The position numbers and the translations under genes are program-made. The notes below the pieces were generated by a model. That model ran no database searches and was not told the origin of the DNA. It saw only the letters and a program-made list of their open reading frames with translations. Positions 58,501 to 63,580 of a stretch of 64,000 nucleotides of DNA are shown one piece after another. Origin of the DNA: Acanthornis magna (lineage: Eukaryota > Chordata > Aves > Passeriformes > Acanthizidae); the NCBI GenBank assembly GCA_036785705.1, contig JAWUZG010000036.1, positions 14,069,501 through 14,133,500 on the forward strand, written 5' to 3'. Each line of letters begins with the position of its first letter. Within the stretch, counting starts at the first letter, position 1.

Positions 58501-58502
58501 TC
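2101..58502 (+). CDS. IPO11: Importin-11 (partial gene; 25 internal coding exons)
   Basis: IPO11 is a beta-karyopherin that carries cargo through the nuclear pore under RanGTP control; reported cargoes include UBE2E-class ubiquitin-conjugating enzymes, ribosomal protein L12 and PTEN. The 25 exons listed separately total 2451 nt (817 codons) with no frame break. They match the human protein, recalled from memory, from IATQ near residue 105 to RKKI near 921. Family knowledge says this part is an all-helical HEAT-repeat solenoid; I see no catalytic motif and expect none. The RanGTP-binding N-terminal region and the last ~54 residues are outside the window. All introns use GT-AG except one AT-AC intron. 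LRRC70 lies inside the 19-kb intron on the same strand. The gene identification is secure; exon edges rest on splice signals and frame, not on transcripts. Confidence 0.97.
2305..3977 (+). other. IPO11: IPO11 intron between visible exons 1 and 2
   Basis: About 1.7 kb of AT-rich intron. No repeat, RNA gene or conserved frame recognised. Confidence 0.85.
3978..4110 (+). CDS. IPO11: IPO11 visible exon 2 (about residues 173-217)
   Basis: Forty-four codons plus one base. Acceptor tttgcag, donor gtaata. It encodes [20 protein letters not shown] and continues to LERTLLSLK; the valine after it is split g/tg across the intron. The GDEAAAANS stretch differs from the human residues as remembered and is a variable loop. 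Confidence 0.96.
4111..5042 (+). other. IPO11: IPO11 intron between visible exons 2 and 3
   Basis: About 0.9 kb. The open frame on the opposite strand at 4731-5159 crosses the next exon and is judged a shadow. Nothing else recognised. Confidence 0.85.
5043..5101 (+). CDS. IPO11: IPO11 visible exon 3 (about residues 217-236)
   Basis: Fifty-nine nt: completes the split valine, then [19 protein letters not shown]. Acceptor tttttcctag, donor gtaagt. Phase 0 at the 3' end. Confidence 0.95.
5102..5915 (+). other. IPO11: IPO11 intron between visible exons 3 and 4
   Basis: About 0.8 kb of unique-looking intron; nothing recognised. Confidence 0.85.
5916..5964 (+). CDS. IPO11: IPO11 visible exon 4 (about residues 237-253)
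   Basis: A small 49-nt exon encoding [16 protein letters not shown] plus the first base of a split serine. Acceptor ttttcag, donor gtaagt. The donor overlaps an apparent TAG; the stop disappears once the intron is removed. Confidence 0.95.
5965..7185 (+). other. IPO11: IPO11 intron between visible exons 4 and 5
   Basis: About 1.2 kb, T-rich; nothing recognised. Confidence 0.85.
7186..7256 (+). CDS. IPO11: IPO11 visible exon 5 (about residues 253-276)
   Basis: Seventy-one nt: finishes the split serine, then [20 protein letters not shown] and TKV. Acceptor accag, donor gtaagt. The RAES residues differ from the remembered human sequence, while the flanks are conserved. Confidence 0.95.
7257..8587 (+). 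other. IPO11: IPO11 intron between visible exons 5 and 6
   Basis: About 1.3 kb. The 95-codon open frame at 7614-7901 has no recognisable protein character and no splice context. Nothing else recognised. Confidence 0.85.
8588..8780 (+). CDS. IPO11: IPO11 visible exon 6 (about residues 277-341)
   Basis: Sixty-four codons plus one base. It starts [20 protein letters not shown] and ends YKPSKNIE, followed by a split aspartate. The acceptor follows a long T run and ends aag; the donor gtactg is weaker than consensus. Strongly conserved helical repeats. Confidence 0.96.
8781..9560 (+). other. IPO11: IPO11 intron between visible exons 6 and 7
   Basis: About 0.8 kb of AT-rich intron; nothing recognised. 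Confidence 0.85.
9561..9713 (+). CDS. IPO11: IPO11 visible exon 7 (about residues 341-392)
   Basis: One hundred fifty-three nt encoding [20 protein letters not shown] and ending MWEEDPESF, with split codons at both ends. Acceptor tttatttcag, donor gtaaga. Confidence 0.96.
9982..10025 (+). CDS. IPO11: IPO11 visible exon 8 (about residues 392-406)
   Basis: A 44-nt exon encoding the end of a split threonine and [14 protein letters not shown]. The acceptor (aataatag) has a modest pyrimidine tract further upstream; the donor is gtaagt. The intron before it is only 268 nt. Confidence 0.94.
10026..10914 (+). other. IPO11: IPO11 intron between visible exons 8 and 9
   Basis: About 0.9 kb. It holds a 130-codon open frame (10420-10812) that is Cys-rich by composition only; no family pattern is visible and it is treated as chance. 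Confidence 0.8.
10915..11005 (+). CDS. IPO11: IPO11 visible exon 9 (about residues 407-437)
   Basis: Ninety-one nt encoding [20 protein letters not shown] and ending LLEMVHSLE plus a split glycine. Acceptor tttttcag, donor gtaagt. Confidence 0.96.
11006..12419 (+). other. IPO11: IPO11 intron between visible exons 9 and 10
   Basis: About 1.4 kb; nothing recognised. Confidence 0.85.
12420..12467 (+). CDS. IPO11: IPO11 visible exon 10 (about residues 437-453)
   Basis: A 48-nt exon encoding [15 protein letters not shown] between a split glycine and a split valine. Acceptor cttgtag, donor gtaaat. The N-terminal half is less conserved than neighbouring exons; LIKDA anchors it. Confidence 0.93.
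12468..13101 (+). other. IPO11: IPO11 intron between visible exons 10 and 11
   Basis: About 0.6 kb; nothing recognised. Confidence 0.85.
13102..13207 (+). CDS. IPO11: IPO11 visible exon 11 (about residues 453-488)
   Basis: One hundred six nt encoding [20 protein letters not shown] and ending [10 protein letters not shown] plus two bases of a split arginine. Acceptor ttttccccag, donor gtaaac. Confidence 0.96.
13208..17047 (+). other. IPO11: IPO11 intron between visible exons 11 and 12
   Basis: About 3.8 kb. The only distinctive content is the A/C-rich (G/T-rich on the minus strand) tract at 15641-15714. The remainder is AT-rich and unrecognised. Confidence 0.8.
15641..15714 (-). repeat. Low-complexity A/C tract, G-run rich on the minus strand
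   Basis: On the plus strand it is almost only A and C, with C5-AA-C7 at 15652-15665 and cccaaccc further on. The minus strand therefore carries several runs of three or more G separated by T, a layout compatible with G-quadruplex formation. It is not a regular microsatellite. Confidence 0.75.
17048..17174 (+). CDS. IPO11: IPO11 visible exon 12 (about residues 488-530)
   Basis: One hundred twenty-seven nt: completes the split arginine, then [20 protein letters not shown] and on to LLQDRDLV. Acceptor ttttaaag, donor gtaagt. The [11 protein letters not shown] block is characteristic of importin-beta-family repeats. Confidence 0.96.
17175..19138 (+). other. IPO11: IPO11 intron between visible exons 12 and 13
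   Basis: About 2 kb; nearly half is the GC-richer CR1 copy at about 17550-18400. The flanks are AT-rich and unrecognised. Confidence 0.85.
17550..18400 (+). mobile_element. CR1 LINE, 5'-truncated 3' end
   Basis: About 850 bp in the host-gene orientation, sharply GC-richer than its flanks. It carries the CR1 ORF2 C-terminal region in broken form: [22 protein letters not shown] and [13 protein letters not shown] echo the CR1 pattern, with frame breaks and stops between. The 3' end (ggactagatgatctgaaagg, then attctgtg near 18383-18391) is the typical CR1 tail with its 8-bp terminal unit instead of poly-A. It is a dead copy. The 5' boundary is approximate. Confidence 0.92.
19139..19172 (+). CDS. 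IPO11: IPO11 visible exon 13, 34 nt, before the U12 intron
   Basis: A very short exon encoding [11 protein letters not shown] plus the first base of a split threonine. The acceptor is an ordinary tctttcag. The exon ends directly at ATATCCTT, a minor-spliceosome 5' site, so it is defined by a U2 acceptor on one side and a U12 donor on the other. No GT donor nearby restores the expected TVDDF reading. Confidence 0.93.
19173..19342 (+). other. IPO11: Minor-class (U12) AT-AC intron of IPO11, 170 nt
   Basis: The intron opens with ATATCCTT and carries TTCCTTAAT at 19324-19332, the U12 branch-site consensus. It closes with AC at 19341-19342, about 11-12 nt after the branch adenosine, which is the usual U12 spacing. 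Joining a|ct gives the threonine of LKLTVDDF with the frame kept. An AG lies six bases further on (19347-19348), but using it would lose the T-V codons. Confidence 0.92.
19324..19332 (+). promoter_or_regulatory. U12 branch-point motif TTCCTTAAT
   Basis: Exact match to the minor-spliceosome branch-site consensus TTCCTTRAY, with no long polypyrimidine tract after it, as expected for U12 introns. It pairs with the ATATCCTT donor at 19173. Confidence 0.88.
19343..19383 (+). CDS. IPO11: IPO11 visible exon 14, after the U12 intron (about residues 542-555)
   Basis: Forty-one nt: finishes the split threonine, then [13 protein letters not shown]. Donor gtaaga. The start is set by the AC at 19341-19342 because this alone gives the conserved TVDDF. 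Confidence 0.93.
19384..20445 (+). other. IPO11: IPO11 intron between visible exons 14 and 15
   Basis: About 1.1 kb; nothing recognised. Confidence 0.85.
20446..20562 (+). CDS. IPO11: IPO11 visible exon 15 (about residues 556-594)
   Basis: Thirty-nine codons, phase 0 at both ends: [20 protein letters not shown] through [11 protein letters not shown]. Acceptor ttcttttag, donor gtattt. Confidence 0.96.
20563..21913 (+). other. IPO11: IPO11 intron between visible exons 15 and 16
   Basis: About 1.35 kb with a possible short CR1 scrap near 21475-21530; otherwise unrecognised. Confidence 0.8.
21475..21530 (-). mobile_element. Possible short degenerate CR1 3' fragment
   Basis: The segment around atagtctaacccctgcttcagag resembles the reverse complement of the CR1 3' end (the family motif near catctagtccaaccc), with several substitutions. 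Only about 55 bp can be matched by eye. Confidence 0.35.
21914..22027 (+). CDS. IPO11: IPO11 visible exon 16 (about residues 595-632)
   Basis: Thirty-eight codons, phase 0 at both ends: [20 protein letters not shown] through TTLIHLVQ. Acceptor aactttag, donor gtaagg. Confidence 0.96.
22028..23253 (+). other. IPO11: IPO11 intron between visible exons 16 and 17
   Basis: About 1.2 kb; nothing recognised. Confidence 0.85.
23254..23369 (+). CDS. IPO11: IPO11 visible exon 17 (about residues 633-671)
   Basis: One hundred sixteen nt: [20 protein letters not shown] through LLEDGLEL, plus two bases of a split tryptophan. Acceptor tttttgtag, donor gtgaga. Confidence 0.96.
23370..24887 (+). other. IPO11: IPO11 intron between visible exons 17 and 18
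   Basis: About 1.5 kb. Donor GTGAGA, acceptor CTTAG. A TTCCTTAAT motif at 24870-24878 sits at U12 branch-site spacing from the acceptor. Nothing else recognised. Confidence 0.85.
24888..24964 (+). CDS. IPO11: IPO11 visible exon 18 (about residues 671-697)
   Basis: Seventy-seven nt: completes the tryptophan, then [20 protein letters not shown] through MSALL, plus one base of a split glutamate. Acceptor gtcttag, donor gtaagt. A TTCCTTAAT motif lies 10-11 nt upstream of the acceptor although the donor of this intron is an ordinary GTGAGA. Confidence 0.95.
28841..28922. repeat. 82-bp near-perfect palindrome (38-bp arms, A6 loop)
   Basis: Arms 28841-28878 and 28885-28922 are reverse complements at 36 of 38 positions, separated by six A. 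The two mismatches are both of transition type. Complementarity stops abruptly at both ends, and no target-site duplication or terminal motif is seen. A hairpin microRNA precursor or small transposon is possible, but the near-complete pairing fits a recent fold-back duplication better. Confidence 0.95.
29111..29172. repeat. Three copies of a 15-bp unit
   Basis: cttttacctattcta occurs at 29111-29125 and 29139-29153, and with one change (cttttaactattcta) at 29158-29172. The spacers are unequal (13 and 4 nt). Confidence 0.8.
29965..30044 (+). CDS. IPO11: IPO11 visible exon 19 (about residues 697-723)
   Basis: Eighty nt: completes the split glutamate, then [20 protein letters not shown] through SEFLQ. 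Acceptor ttttttccag, donor gtatgt. It follows a 5-kb intron. Confidence 0.95.
30045..30595 (+). other. IPO11: IPO11 intron between visible exons 19 and 20
   Basis: About 0.55 kb; nothing recognised. Confidence 0.85.
30596..30676 (+). CDS. IPO11: IPO11 visible exon 20 (about residues 724-750)
   Basis: Twenty-seven codons, phase 0 at both ends: [20 protein letters not shown] then GQVQVLK. Acceptor tttatttcag. The donor gtggag departs from consensus at +3 to +5, but no other GT keeps the frame into VVENVLK. Confidence 0.94.
30677..32995 (+). other. IPO11: IPO11 intron between visible exons 20 and 21
   Basis: About 2.3 kb; nothing recognised apart from short A runs. Confidence 0.85.
32996..33091 (+). 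CDS. IPO11: IPO11 visible exon 21 (about residues 751-782)
   Basis: Thirty-two codons, phase 0 at both ends: [20 protein letters not shown] then [12 protein letters not shown]. Acceptor gttcttaag, donor gtaaga. Confidence 0.95.
33092..34659 (+). other. IPO11: IPO11 intron between visible exons 21 and 22
   Basis: About 1.6 kb containing the G/T tract at 33411-33496; the rest is unrecognised. Confidence 0.85.
33411..33496 (+). repeat. G/T-rich low-complexity tract ending in T22
   Basis: Nearly only G and T for 86 nt on the plus strand, with ggg, gg, gg and ggggg runs and a terminal run of 22 T (33475-33496). Composition resembles the minus strand of 15641-15714. G-quadruplex potential lies mostly in two-G steps, so it would be weak. 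Confidence 0.8.
34660..34773 (+). CDS. IPO11: IPO11 visible exon 22 (about residues 783-820)
   Basis: Thirty-eight codons, phase 0 at both ends: [20 protein letters not shown] then [18 protein letters not shown]. Acceptor tttttgttccag, donor gtgagt. The second half ([10 protein letters not shown]) is more divergent from human than the first. Confidence 0.95.
34774..35687 (+). other. IPO11: IPO11 intron between visible exons 22 and 23
   Basis: About 0.9 kb; nothing recognised. Confidence 0.85.
35688..35809 (+). CDS. IPO11: IPO11 visible exon 23 (about residues 821-861)
   Basis: One hundred twenty-two nt: [40 protein letters not shown], then two bases of a split serine. Acceptor cccattgcag, donor gtaagc. 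This exon precedes the 19-kb intron that holds LRRC70, so its phase sets what a read-through splice would encode. Confidence 0.96.
35810..45895 (+). other. IPO11: First part of the 19-kb IPO11 intron, upstream of LRRC70
   Basis: About 10 kb of AT-rich sequence with no recognisable gene or transposon. It includes the T32 run at 43556-43587. Within about 2 kb of LRRC70 (44250-45300) the sequence is less AT-rich and could hold its promoter or leader exon, but I cannot place either. No CpG island is evident. Confidence 0.7.
43556..43587. repeat. Homopolymer T32
   Basis: Uninterrupted run of 32 T. As minus-strand A32 it could mark a retroposed tail, but no AATAAA or gene remnant precedes it on that strand, so a simple homopolymer is preferred. 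Confidence 0.9.
45876..45896 (+). promoter_or_regulatory. LRRC70: Probable 3' splice acceptor of the LRRC70 coding exon
   Basis: A pyrimidine-rich run ends in ctactag at 45890-45896, 11 nt before the first in-frame ATG (45908) and 38 nt before the preferred ATG (45935). This has the form of a real acceptor and implies a non-coding 5' exon or splicing from an upstream IPO11 exon. The matching donor is not established; a GTAAGT at 44903-44908 is one candidate. Confidence 0.6.
45935..47833 (+). CDS. LRRC70: Leucine-rich repeat-containing protein 70, nested in IPO11 intron
   Basis: An intact 632-codon single-exon frame for a type I membrane protein (also called synleurin; in human it is reported to raise cell responsiveness to cytokines and growth factors). 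Order by residue: signal peptide about 1-32 with hydrophobic FLLLLL core; cysteine-rich LRR N-cap at C33, C37, C40 and C47; about 12 LRRs at roughly 60-355, with the LxxLxLxxN pattern clear (for example LHLNNNNI); LRR C-cap PWNCSC at 361-366, with later cysteines at 386 and 408; Ser/Thr/Pro-rich stalk 409-525; membrane helix about 539-560; cytoplasmic tail ending ILFEHSSL. The ATG at 45935 is chosen because its MCVLQ aligns with the human start as I remember it and has G at -3. An in-frame ATG at 45908 would add nine residues ahead of the signal. It lies on the same strand as its host gene, as in human. Confidence 0.95.
   Translation: MCVLQSSPPCPGAFLYIFNCFLLLLLQKEAFGCPSACQLCTGRQVSCRNAGLSSIPWNLPKTTILVYLSGNNISHVTPHELRGLQKLAALYMDNSSILYVHPKSFVELPKLCYLHLNNNNIKRLDPGIFEGLSNLRCLYLQNNQIAFVPRGLFSDLVSVRYITLQRNRLSVLGSGTFLGMISLQTLNLANNKISRISDSAFHNLENLAYLFLEGNNLTLVPSNAIGRLKNLERLTLSHNPIGSIQPFAFKGLNKLRYLSLKNVKLKCIAVNGFFGLNNLSQLILSYNDLENINSSTFTLLNNLMYLQLDRNKIASIGNGTFEKMGQSLKVLSLAFNNITELQPEVLKPLVSLTHLQVNSNPWNCSCKMLGLLHWLASSPVTVKIQCQNPQSMRGRPLDYMKWAGFSDCISPTASLGATPSLGAVGARHNATTLLMAWHKGNRHNTLEQFVDAETKYIAFWERTTATSSTPFPYEEYAVEIPSQATAVLSTLPVPIPSEIIPTDRTVEEKQLFTTDAPPVSLKTTLVCTQQVEKLNQAFDILLAFFILACAVILFLTCKIIQFRQKLKVLENSGEKSIEYYGFYQPSRYNITDSVQSLTRKSVGHSELDQIRLLKRTASESQAQVILFEHSSL
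47834..48310 (+). other. LRRC70: LRRC70 3' untranslated region with AATAAA signal
   Basis: The stop TAA ends at 47833. The first AATAAA downstream is at 48288-48293, followed by a G/T-rich stretch suited to cleavage near 48305-48315. An ATTAAA near 47916 is an alternative earlier signal. The exact 3' end is inferred. Confidence 0.55.
51240..51254. repeat. Homopolymer A15
   Basis: Fifteen consecutive A. No retroposed gene is recognised directly upstream. Confidence 0.8.
52080..52622 (+). mobile_element. CR1 LINE, 5'-truncated 3' end (second copy)
   Basis: About 540 bp, in the host-gene orientation and GC-richer than its flanks. It begins within the part of ORF2 corresponding to the R-P-H-L-E-Y-C-V-Q-F-W region (gagaccccacctgcagtgct). 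It continues through the usual CR1 3' text (gttgagcctggagaaaagaa, gggcagcctggtccagtg, tttgaggtccctttcaaccc) and ends in a worn terminal unit near attccaggattcatg. It differs in detail from the 17.5-kb copy and is therefore probably a different CR1 subfamily. Not coding. Confidence 0.92.
54589..54674. repeat. Imperfect ~43-bp tandem duplication
   Basis: Copy one 54589-54633 and copy two 54634-54674 share tttttat, atttaaga, tttcttgcatatt and tgaa in order, with a three-base gap and a few substitutions. Confidence 0.8.
54807..54870 (+). repeat. 32-bp tandem duplication spanning a splice acceptor
   Basis: Copies 54807-54838 and 54839-54870 agree at 30 of 32 positions. Each covers the pyrimidine tract, the acceptor position and the first 21 nt of IPO11 visible exon 24. 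The downstream copy reads tttacag and is the working site; the upstream copy reads ttccaa and lacks the AG. Confidence 0.93.
54850..54945 (+). CDS. IPO11: IPO11 visible exon 24 (about residues 861-893)
   Basis: Ninety-six nt: completes the serine, then [20 protein letters not shown] through [11 protein letters not shown], plus two bases of a split aspartate. Acceptor cttttacag, donor gtaagt. Its acceptor and first 21 nt are the downstream half of a 32-bp tandem duplication; the upstream copy has CAA where the AG should be. Confidence 0.95.
54946..58417 (+). other. IPO11: IPO11 intron between visible exons 24 and 25
   Basis: About 3.5 kb; nothing recognised. Confidence 0.85.
58418..58502 (+). 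CDS. IPO11: IPO11 visible exon 25 (about residues 893-921)
   Basis: Eighty-five nt: completes the aspartate, then [20 protein letters not shown] and EQDKRKKI. Acceptor tttttag, donor gtaagt. The acidic-then-basic [14 protein letters not shown] stretch looks like an exposed loop before the final helix. The expected last coding exon (beginning near LALKDPVH) was not found before the window end. Confidence 0.95.
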
Positions 58503-61500
58503 GTAAGTTTCAGATCTGTTACTCAGCCATAGATCTGATTATGTGCTTCAGTTCTGTCACACTAAATTCTTTTTAGGTTTGGTTGATGTATTGTTCTTGG
58601 AAAATTCATCTTTTGAATCAAAGAAAAAAAAAGGCTTTGATGCCAAACCTTGCAAGCACAACACTTAGGCTTCTGCTTTCCTTTTTATCTTGGTAACTTT
58701 TATCAAGATAAACATCATCTGTTCACAAAATCTGGACATTACAATACTAAGACAATAGAAAGAATTTACTGAAAAAAGCAGAGAGCTAAACTTTATTGAA
58801 ATGTCATGGCAGGCTAAACTTCTCATATTTGAAACAATTTATGTGCTTGTATAGAATTTTTTTCTAATGTAAAGAGCTCTTAAAAGAAGCCAATGTATGC
58901 TTGTGGTTTGTAGGAGACTTTTCTTTTAAATACTATAAATACATAGGAATATGTTTATAAAAGGAATATAATGTATATCTTTTTAAAAAAAATTATGCCA
59001 GAACTCTTTTGTATTCTTCTGCTATTAAAAATGCCTTAAGAGAAATTCCTAGTGTCTTGCAATTCCAGATTTAAACAAAATGCAGAAATACTATTTTCTG
59101 TGGTCCTTAAAAACAATGTAGATTCAAATTTACTTTGCTTTTAAAATCTGATTAACAACCTGTTCATTCTAGACATACCAGTCCTTATTGCTAATGCTCT
59201 CTACATATATATCTAGAGATTATTCAAAACTGCTAAGAATAAATATCACTCTGCAACAAACAGCTAGAATTTAAGCCCACAAGCAAGAAGAAAATTTAAC
59301 AGAGTCTAGAGATGTTTTTAAGAGTAACAATTACAGAACTACCTAATACATTTTTATGTTCAATAGTTTGCGTATATGTTGAGGAATTTAGACTTATTGG
59401 ATTTGGCCTATCTTCAGCATGGATATATCAGGCAAAACAAAAAGCAGGGCCCATTTAGTTATCCTGTATCCTTCTTCCCTCCTAAATGATACAACACACA
59501 AATATGTTGTTGATTAACAAAGTCATAGTGAGGGAACTGTTGCAGGATCACATGCGATATACAGTCAATGGCCATTTGAATAAAGATAAATGTGCTTTGG
59601 TAAGGAGGAATCTCACCAAACTGATAACAGCACCACAACAAAGGTCTTGGTTCACTTCCCTTGCATGTATCTTCCCTTACATATTGCTTTCCTTTTTTTC
59701 TCTAAGGAATTGCTTGTGATTTGTTCCTTGCCTGCTCTTTAACATTAAGCTTAAACACCTTTTCAGCCTTTGTTTTCCTGGAAAGTTTACAGAGAATAAA
59801 TGATCATACATGAACATCAAATCTTCATTTTTATTTTGGATCTCATGGTTTAAATTTAACTATTTCCATGGGTGCTGTGTTTTCTAGATGCCTAAGCATT
59901 ATGGAAATCCTTTGTTTTTCTCCTTTCATGCCTCTTTTGTAAGAATAGCTGTCTATTTTAGTCTTCTCATTCTTATATTTAGTTAATTTTTCATTATATA
60001 TTTCTGACGAGCCTTCTACACTGTCATTTTTTCAGCTAACTTTAGTATTCATTGTATTCTTATTCTTTTTAATGCAATTTCTCACAGCTGTTAAAGCAAG
60101 TGAACTGTTGTTGTTATGAGTGTTTCCTATATATTCATTCTGAATCCCAGATGAAATATCTCAGTATATTGCTTTGCAGATGGTGCAGAAATTGAGACAT
60201 GACACTTGCCTATTTATTTCAAAATTATTCAGGTCCTTTGCGTAGGTCACTAGCAGGAAAAGTGTCAGATAGTAATAATCAGAATTGTTAATTGTGGCTT
60301 TGAAAGCAAAGCTAGCATTTGATTTGAAAAGCTTGATTAAAAACAAAACATCATCAGGGCCCATTCCTTCATATGTGTGATGGAAGTTTGTTCCTCTGTA
60401 GGAACATCAGTGGACACACTCACATGACACTTAGAAAACTACAGTCGTAGATACCACTTGTAAAGTAAAAGAGAGAACAAATATTTAATGTGATAAGAAA
60501 ATCAAGAACAACCTAAAGTGAATCAGAAATTGGTTTAAAAAATTTTTCAGTCTCTTATCCCACTTCATTCCTGCAAAAGGTTTCTACCCTTTTACATCTT
60601 CCATTGCTGAATCAGCAGCTTGTGTCAGGTCTTAGGGCTTAAACCTCATATAACAAGAATCACAAAAGATAAATGGGATTCTCTCCTTCAACACGATAAT
60701 GCTTTTCAGCTGTTAAGGCCATTAATATGAGGAAAAAAGGTAAACTGGCATGGTCCATGCTAAATATCACTTCTGGATGTTTGCACAGGGTCTAGCTACT
60801 TTGAATTCTCTTTGTCCTGTCCTTGGTACCGCTCTTTATTATTACACATAGCTCTTAATTACTAGAGCGTTTTCACTGCAACAGTATTTTGTAAGCTTAT
60901 GGTAATTCTATGGTACTGACATTTCCAGATACTGCAGTATTTTGTCTTACTGCAAATACATTGAGGAAAATATAAACAGGTGGAGAGTGATTCATGTCCT
61001 TGCATGCACATAATATATAGATCTAAGGTGGCTTATTTTTATGTGCCCTTAATGAATGTTTTCAAGAACTCCAGTATTATTGTTAAAATAAGGGAGTTAA
61101 ACTCTTTCAACTCTTTAACTGTGGATAGAAAAAATGTAGTATTTTCCCATAAGAGCCTGTCTTATTAAACTTGAATTATCCATGCAGGTACATGTTTTAG
61201 ATGATGCTTATATGTAAATATAGAGGCCTTGGGAGGGTTGTTTTCTTTTTAATTTTACCCTCTTATGGGAAGAAACTAGATGAATTGTGTTCTCCTGTCT
61301 TCAGGAAAATAAATAAAGGAGTTGTAACAAGCCAAAGGATCAAGTTTTACATGATAATATGGTTTACTAAAAGTAATACTTCTGCCTCATTGTGAGGTGT
61401 AATTTCTCCTTACACATTTAATTTACAAATTATGCACAGATTTAATGTGAGTCCCACTGAAATCTCCTAAAAACCTCAATATGACGAGCCCTTTGTGTCA

Positions 61501-62386
61501 TCTGGCTCTCCTTTGTTATCAATATTAAGAGCAAAGTACACATCCCCTTCTTAAGTTATTTTCTAGGCTTTGCTAGAGCATCACAGTTATGAGATAGTCA
61601 CCATCATGGCAAGTATGAATAATTTGATGTCCAGAATTCTTGCTGCCTCTTTAATACTGAAGTAATCATATTTAAGCTGAAGACAATCTCTCAAGTTCTG
61701 GAATTCAACAATTGAATTTATATATCGCCAACACTTTTTTTGAGGTTTTTTAGACTTTTATTGCCTGTTCTTGCATATTAATGCCATTCCATTTACTTGT
61801 GTTATCACTTGTAGTGTTTAGATCACTGTTCTACTACAGAATAGTATATAATCCTTTATTGAAAACAGGGTGATTTTTGACTGTAGTGTTGTCTAAAGGT
61901 GTTGAGGAACAAGATCTGCTTAACAAATCCTGGTTCAAACAACTGATAATTCTGCAGAATATCATTGATGCTGGCAAGCAGATTTTGGAGAGACAAGATT
62001 TGGTTGTTCTGTAAAACCTCTGAGCTGTTTGTGTGCTTCAAACTGGTGTTTACAACCAGTGAGGTGGAAGATTAATTTCTTCAGTCCAGCCCCAAGGTGG
62101 GCACTTGTATCCAGTTTCAAGATCAATTTGTAAAGTAACGACATTAAAAAGCTAGTCAAATCCAGGTTTTCACTGAGTGGCATAAAGTACGTTTCAATCA
62201 TGTGTAGTTACTGGCCAAACTTCTGTTTCCTGTCTGTAGCTGTTTTGACTAAGAAGCTGTTGGAATTTTCTAGTGGTTTTTTTAACTGGAAAATAGATTT
62301 GTTTTGCCCTTATCAGGATCAGGCACATTTCAATAAAAATAACTATGGCCACACACCTAGGAACTCAACATATATGCTTAACATAT

Positions 62387-62454
62387 AGTCCTTCACTGAC
62401 TATGCTTACTGTTCTTCCAAACTTAGGATATTGTTTGCTTAGTCAGTGAAGACT
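62387..62454. repeat. Inverted repeat, ~18-bp arms, 31-nt loop
   Basis: Arms 62387-62405 and 62437-62454 pair over cttcactgacta with one bulge and one mismatch. The 68-nt length is like a microRNA precursor, but nothing else supports that. Confidence 0.6.
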
Positions 62455-62739
62455 GCAGCTATCTAATATTGTTGACAAACTGCTCATATCAAACTATGTC
62501 ATTTGATTTGTTAGTTTTGAATGCAAGTTCCAAAAACGTTGATCAAAAGAAAATCAAATTTGTTGTTGCAGGAAAGTCTTTCATTTACTTGAAATACTTT
62601 TGGTGGGACTGCCTGAATGGAAACAAGTTAGTGTATTAACTCCTTAATTAAGTCTGAAGACTCTTAAGTCACATTTGGCTTACAGATAGTAGATGACAGT
62701 TCTAGCAGCTAGCATCAATCATACTGCAGCAGTCCCTAC

Positions 62740-63580
62740 CAGCTTAGTGCTGCTGCTTTGAATGGTGAGGGAGCCAGAGAGCAGAGTGAGTTTAAGTAGG
62801 TGTATCTGCAGGCACCAAGGTCAGTGAGAAAGGAGGGGGAGAAGGTGCTCCACGTGCCAGAGCTGAGGCTCTCCTGCAGCCTGTGGTGCAGCCCATGGTG
62901 AGGCAGCTGTGCCCCTGAGCCCATGGAGGTCTCTGGGGATGCAGAGATCCACCTGCAGCCCATGGAGCACCTGTTGGAGCAGGTGGATGCCCAAAGGAGT
63001 CTTGCCCTATGGGAAGCCCATACTGGAGCAGGCTCCTGTCAGGACCTGTGGCCACATGGAGAGAGGAGCCCATGCTGGAGCAGCCTGTTTCTGGAGACCT
63101 GCACCCTATGGAAAAAGAGGGATACATGCTGGAATAGTTAGTGAAGGACTGCAGCCCATGGATGGACTCCCACTGGAGAAGTTCATGGAGGACTGTCTCC
63201 CATGGGTGGGGTCCCATGATGGAGCAGGGTAAGATGGTGAGGAGGAAGGAGCGCCACAGACAACATATGATAAACTGACTGCAGTTGCCGTTCCCCTGTC
63301 CCCCAAGCTGCTCCAGAAGAGGTAGAGAATTTAGGGTTAAAGTTGAGCCCAGGAAGAAGGGAGGCGTGGGAGGAAGGTGCTTTAAGATTTGGTTCCATTT
63401 CTCCTTACCCTAGCCTGGTATGACTGGTGATAAATTAATTTCCCTGACTTAAGTCTGTTTTTTGCCAATGGGAGTAACTGGTGAGTGATCTCTCCCTGTC
63501 CTTATCTTGCCAATGAGCCTTTCATTGTATTTTCTTGACTCTGTCCAGCTGTGGAGGGTATGATTGAGTCAGGGTCAGGG
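62740..63580 (+). mobile_element. Degenerate LTR resembling avian ERVL-type endogenous retrovirus
   Basis: A GC-richer block with loosely repeated ~30-40 bp units built on the pattern gcagcccatgga...ctggagca (62939-63230). These are followed by text I recognise from a common avian ERVL-class LTR: gagcccaggaagaagggagg, a mutated polyadenylation region near 63430, ggtgagtgatctctccctgt and cattgtattttc. No gag, pol or env sequence flanks it, so it is probably a solo, truncated LTR. Both ends are approximate, and the family assignment is from memory. Confidence 0.7.

Noticed and set aside
62792..63232. Overlapping open frames of 107-141 codons on both strands
   Set aside because: They arise from the periodic repeats in the LTR-like element; the repeat period keeps several frames open without coding meaning.
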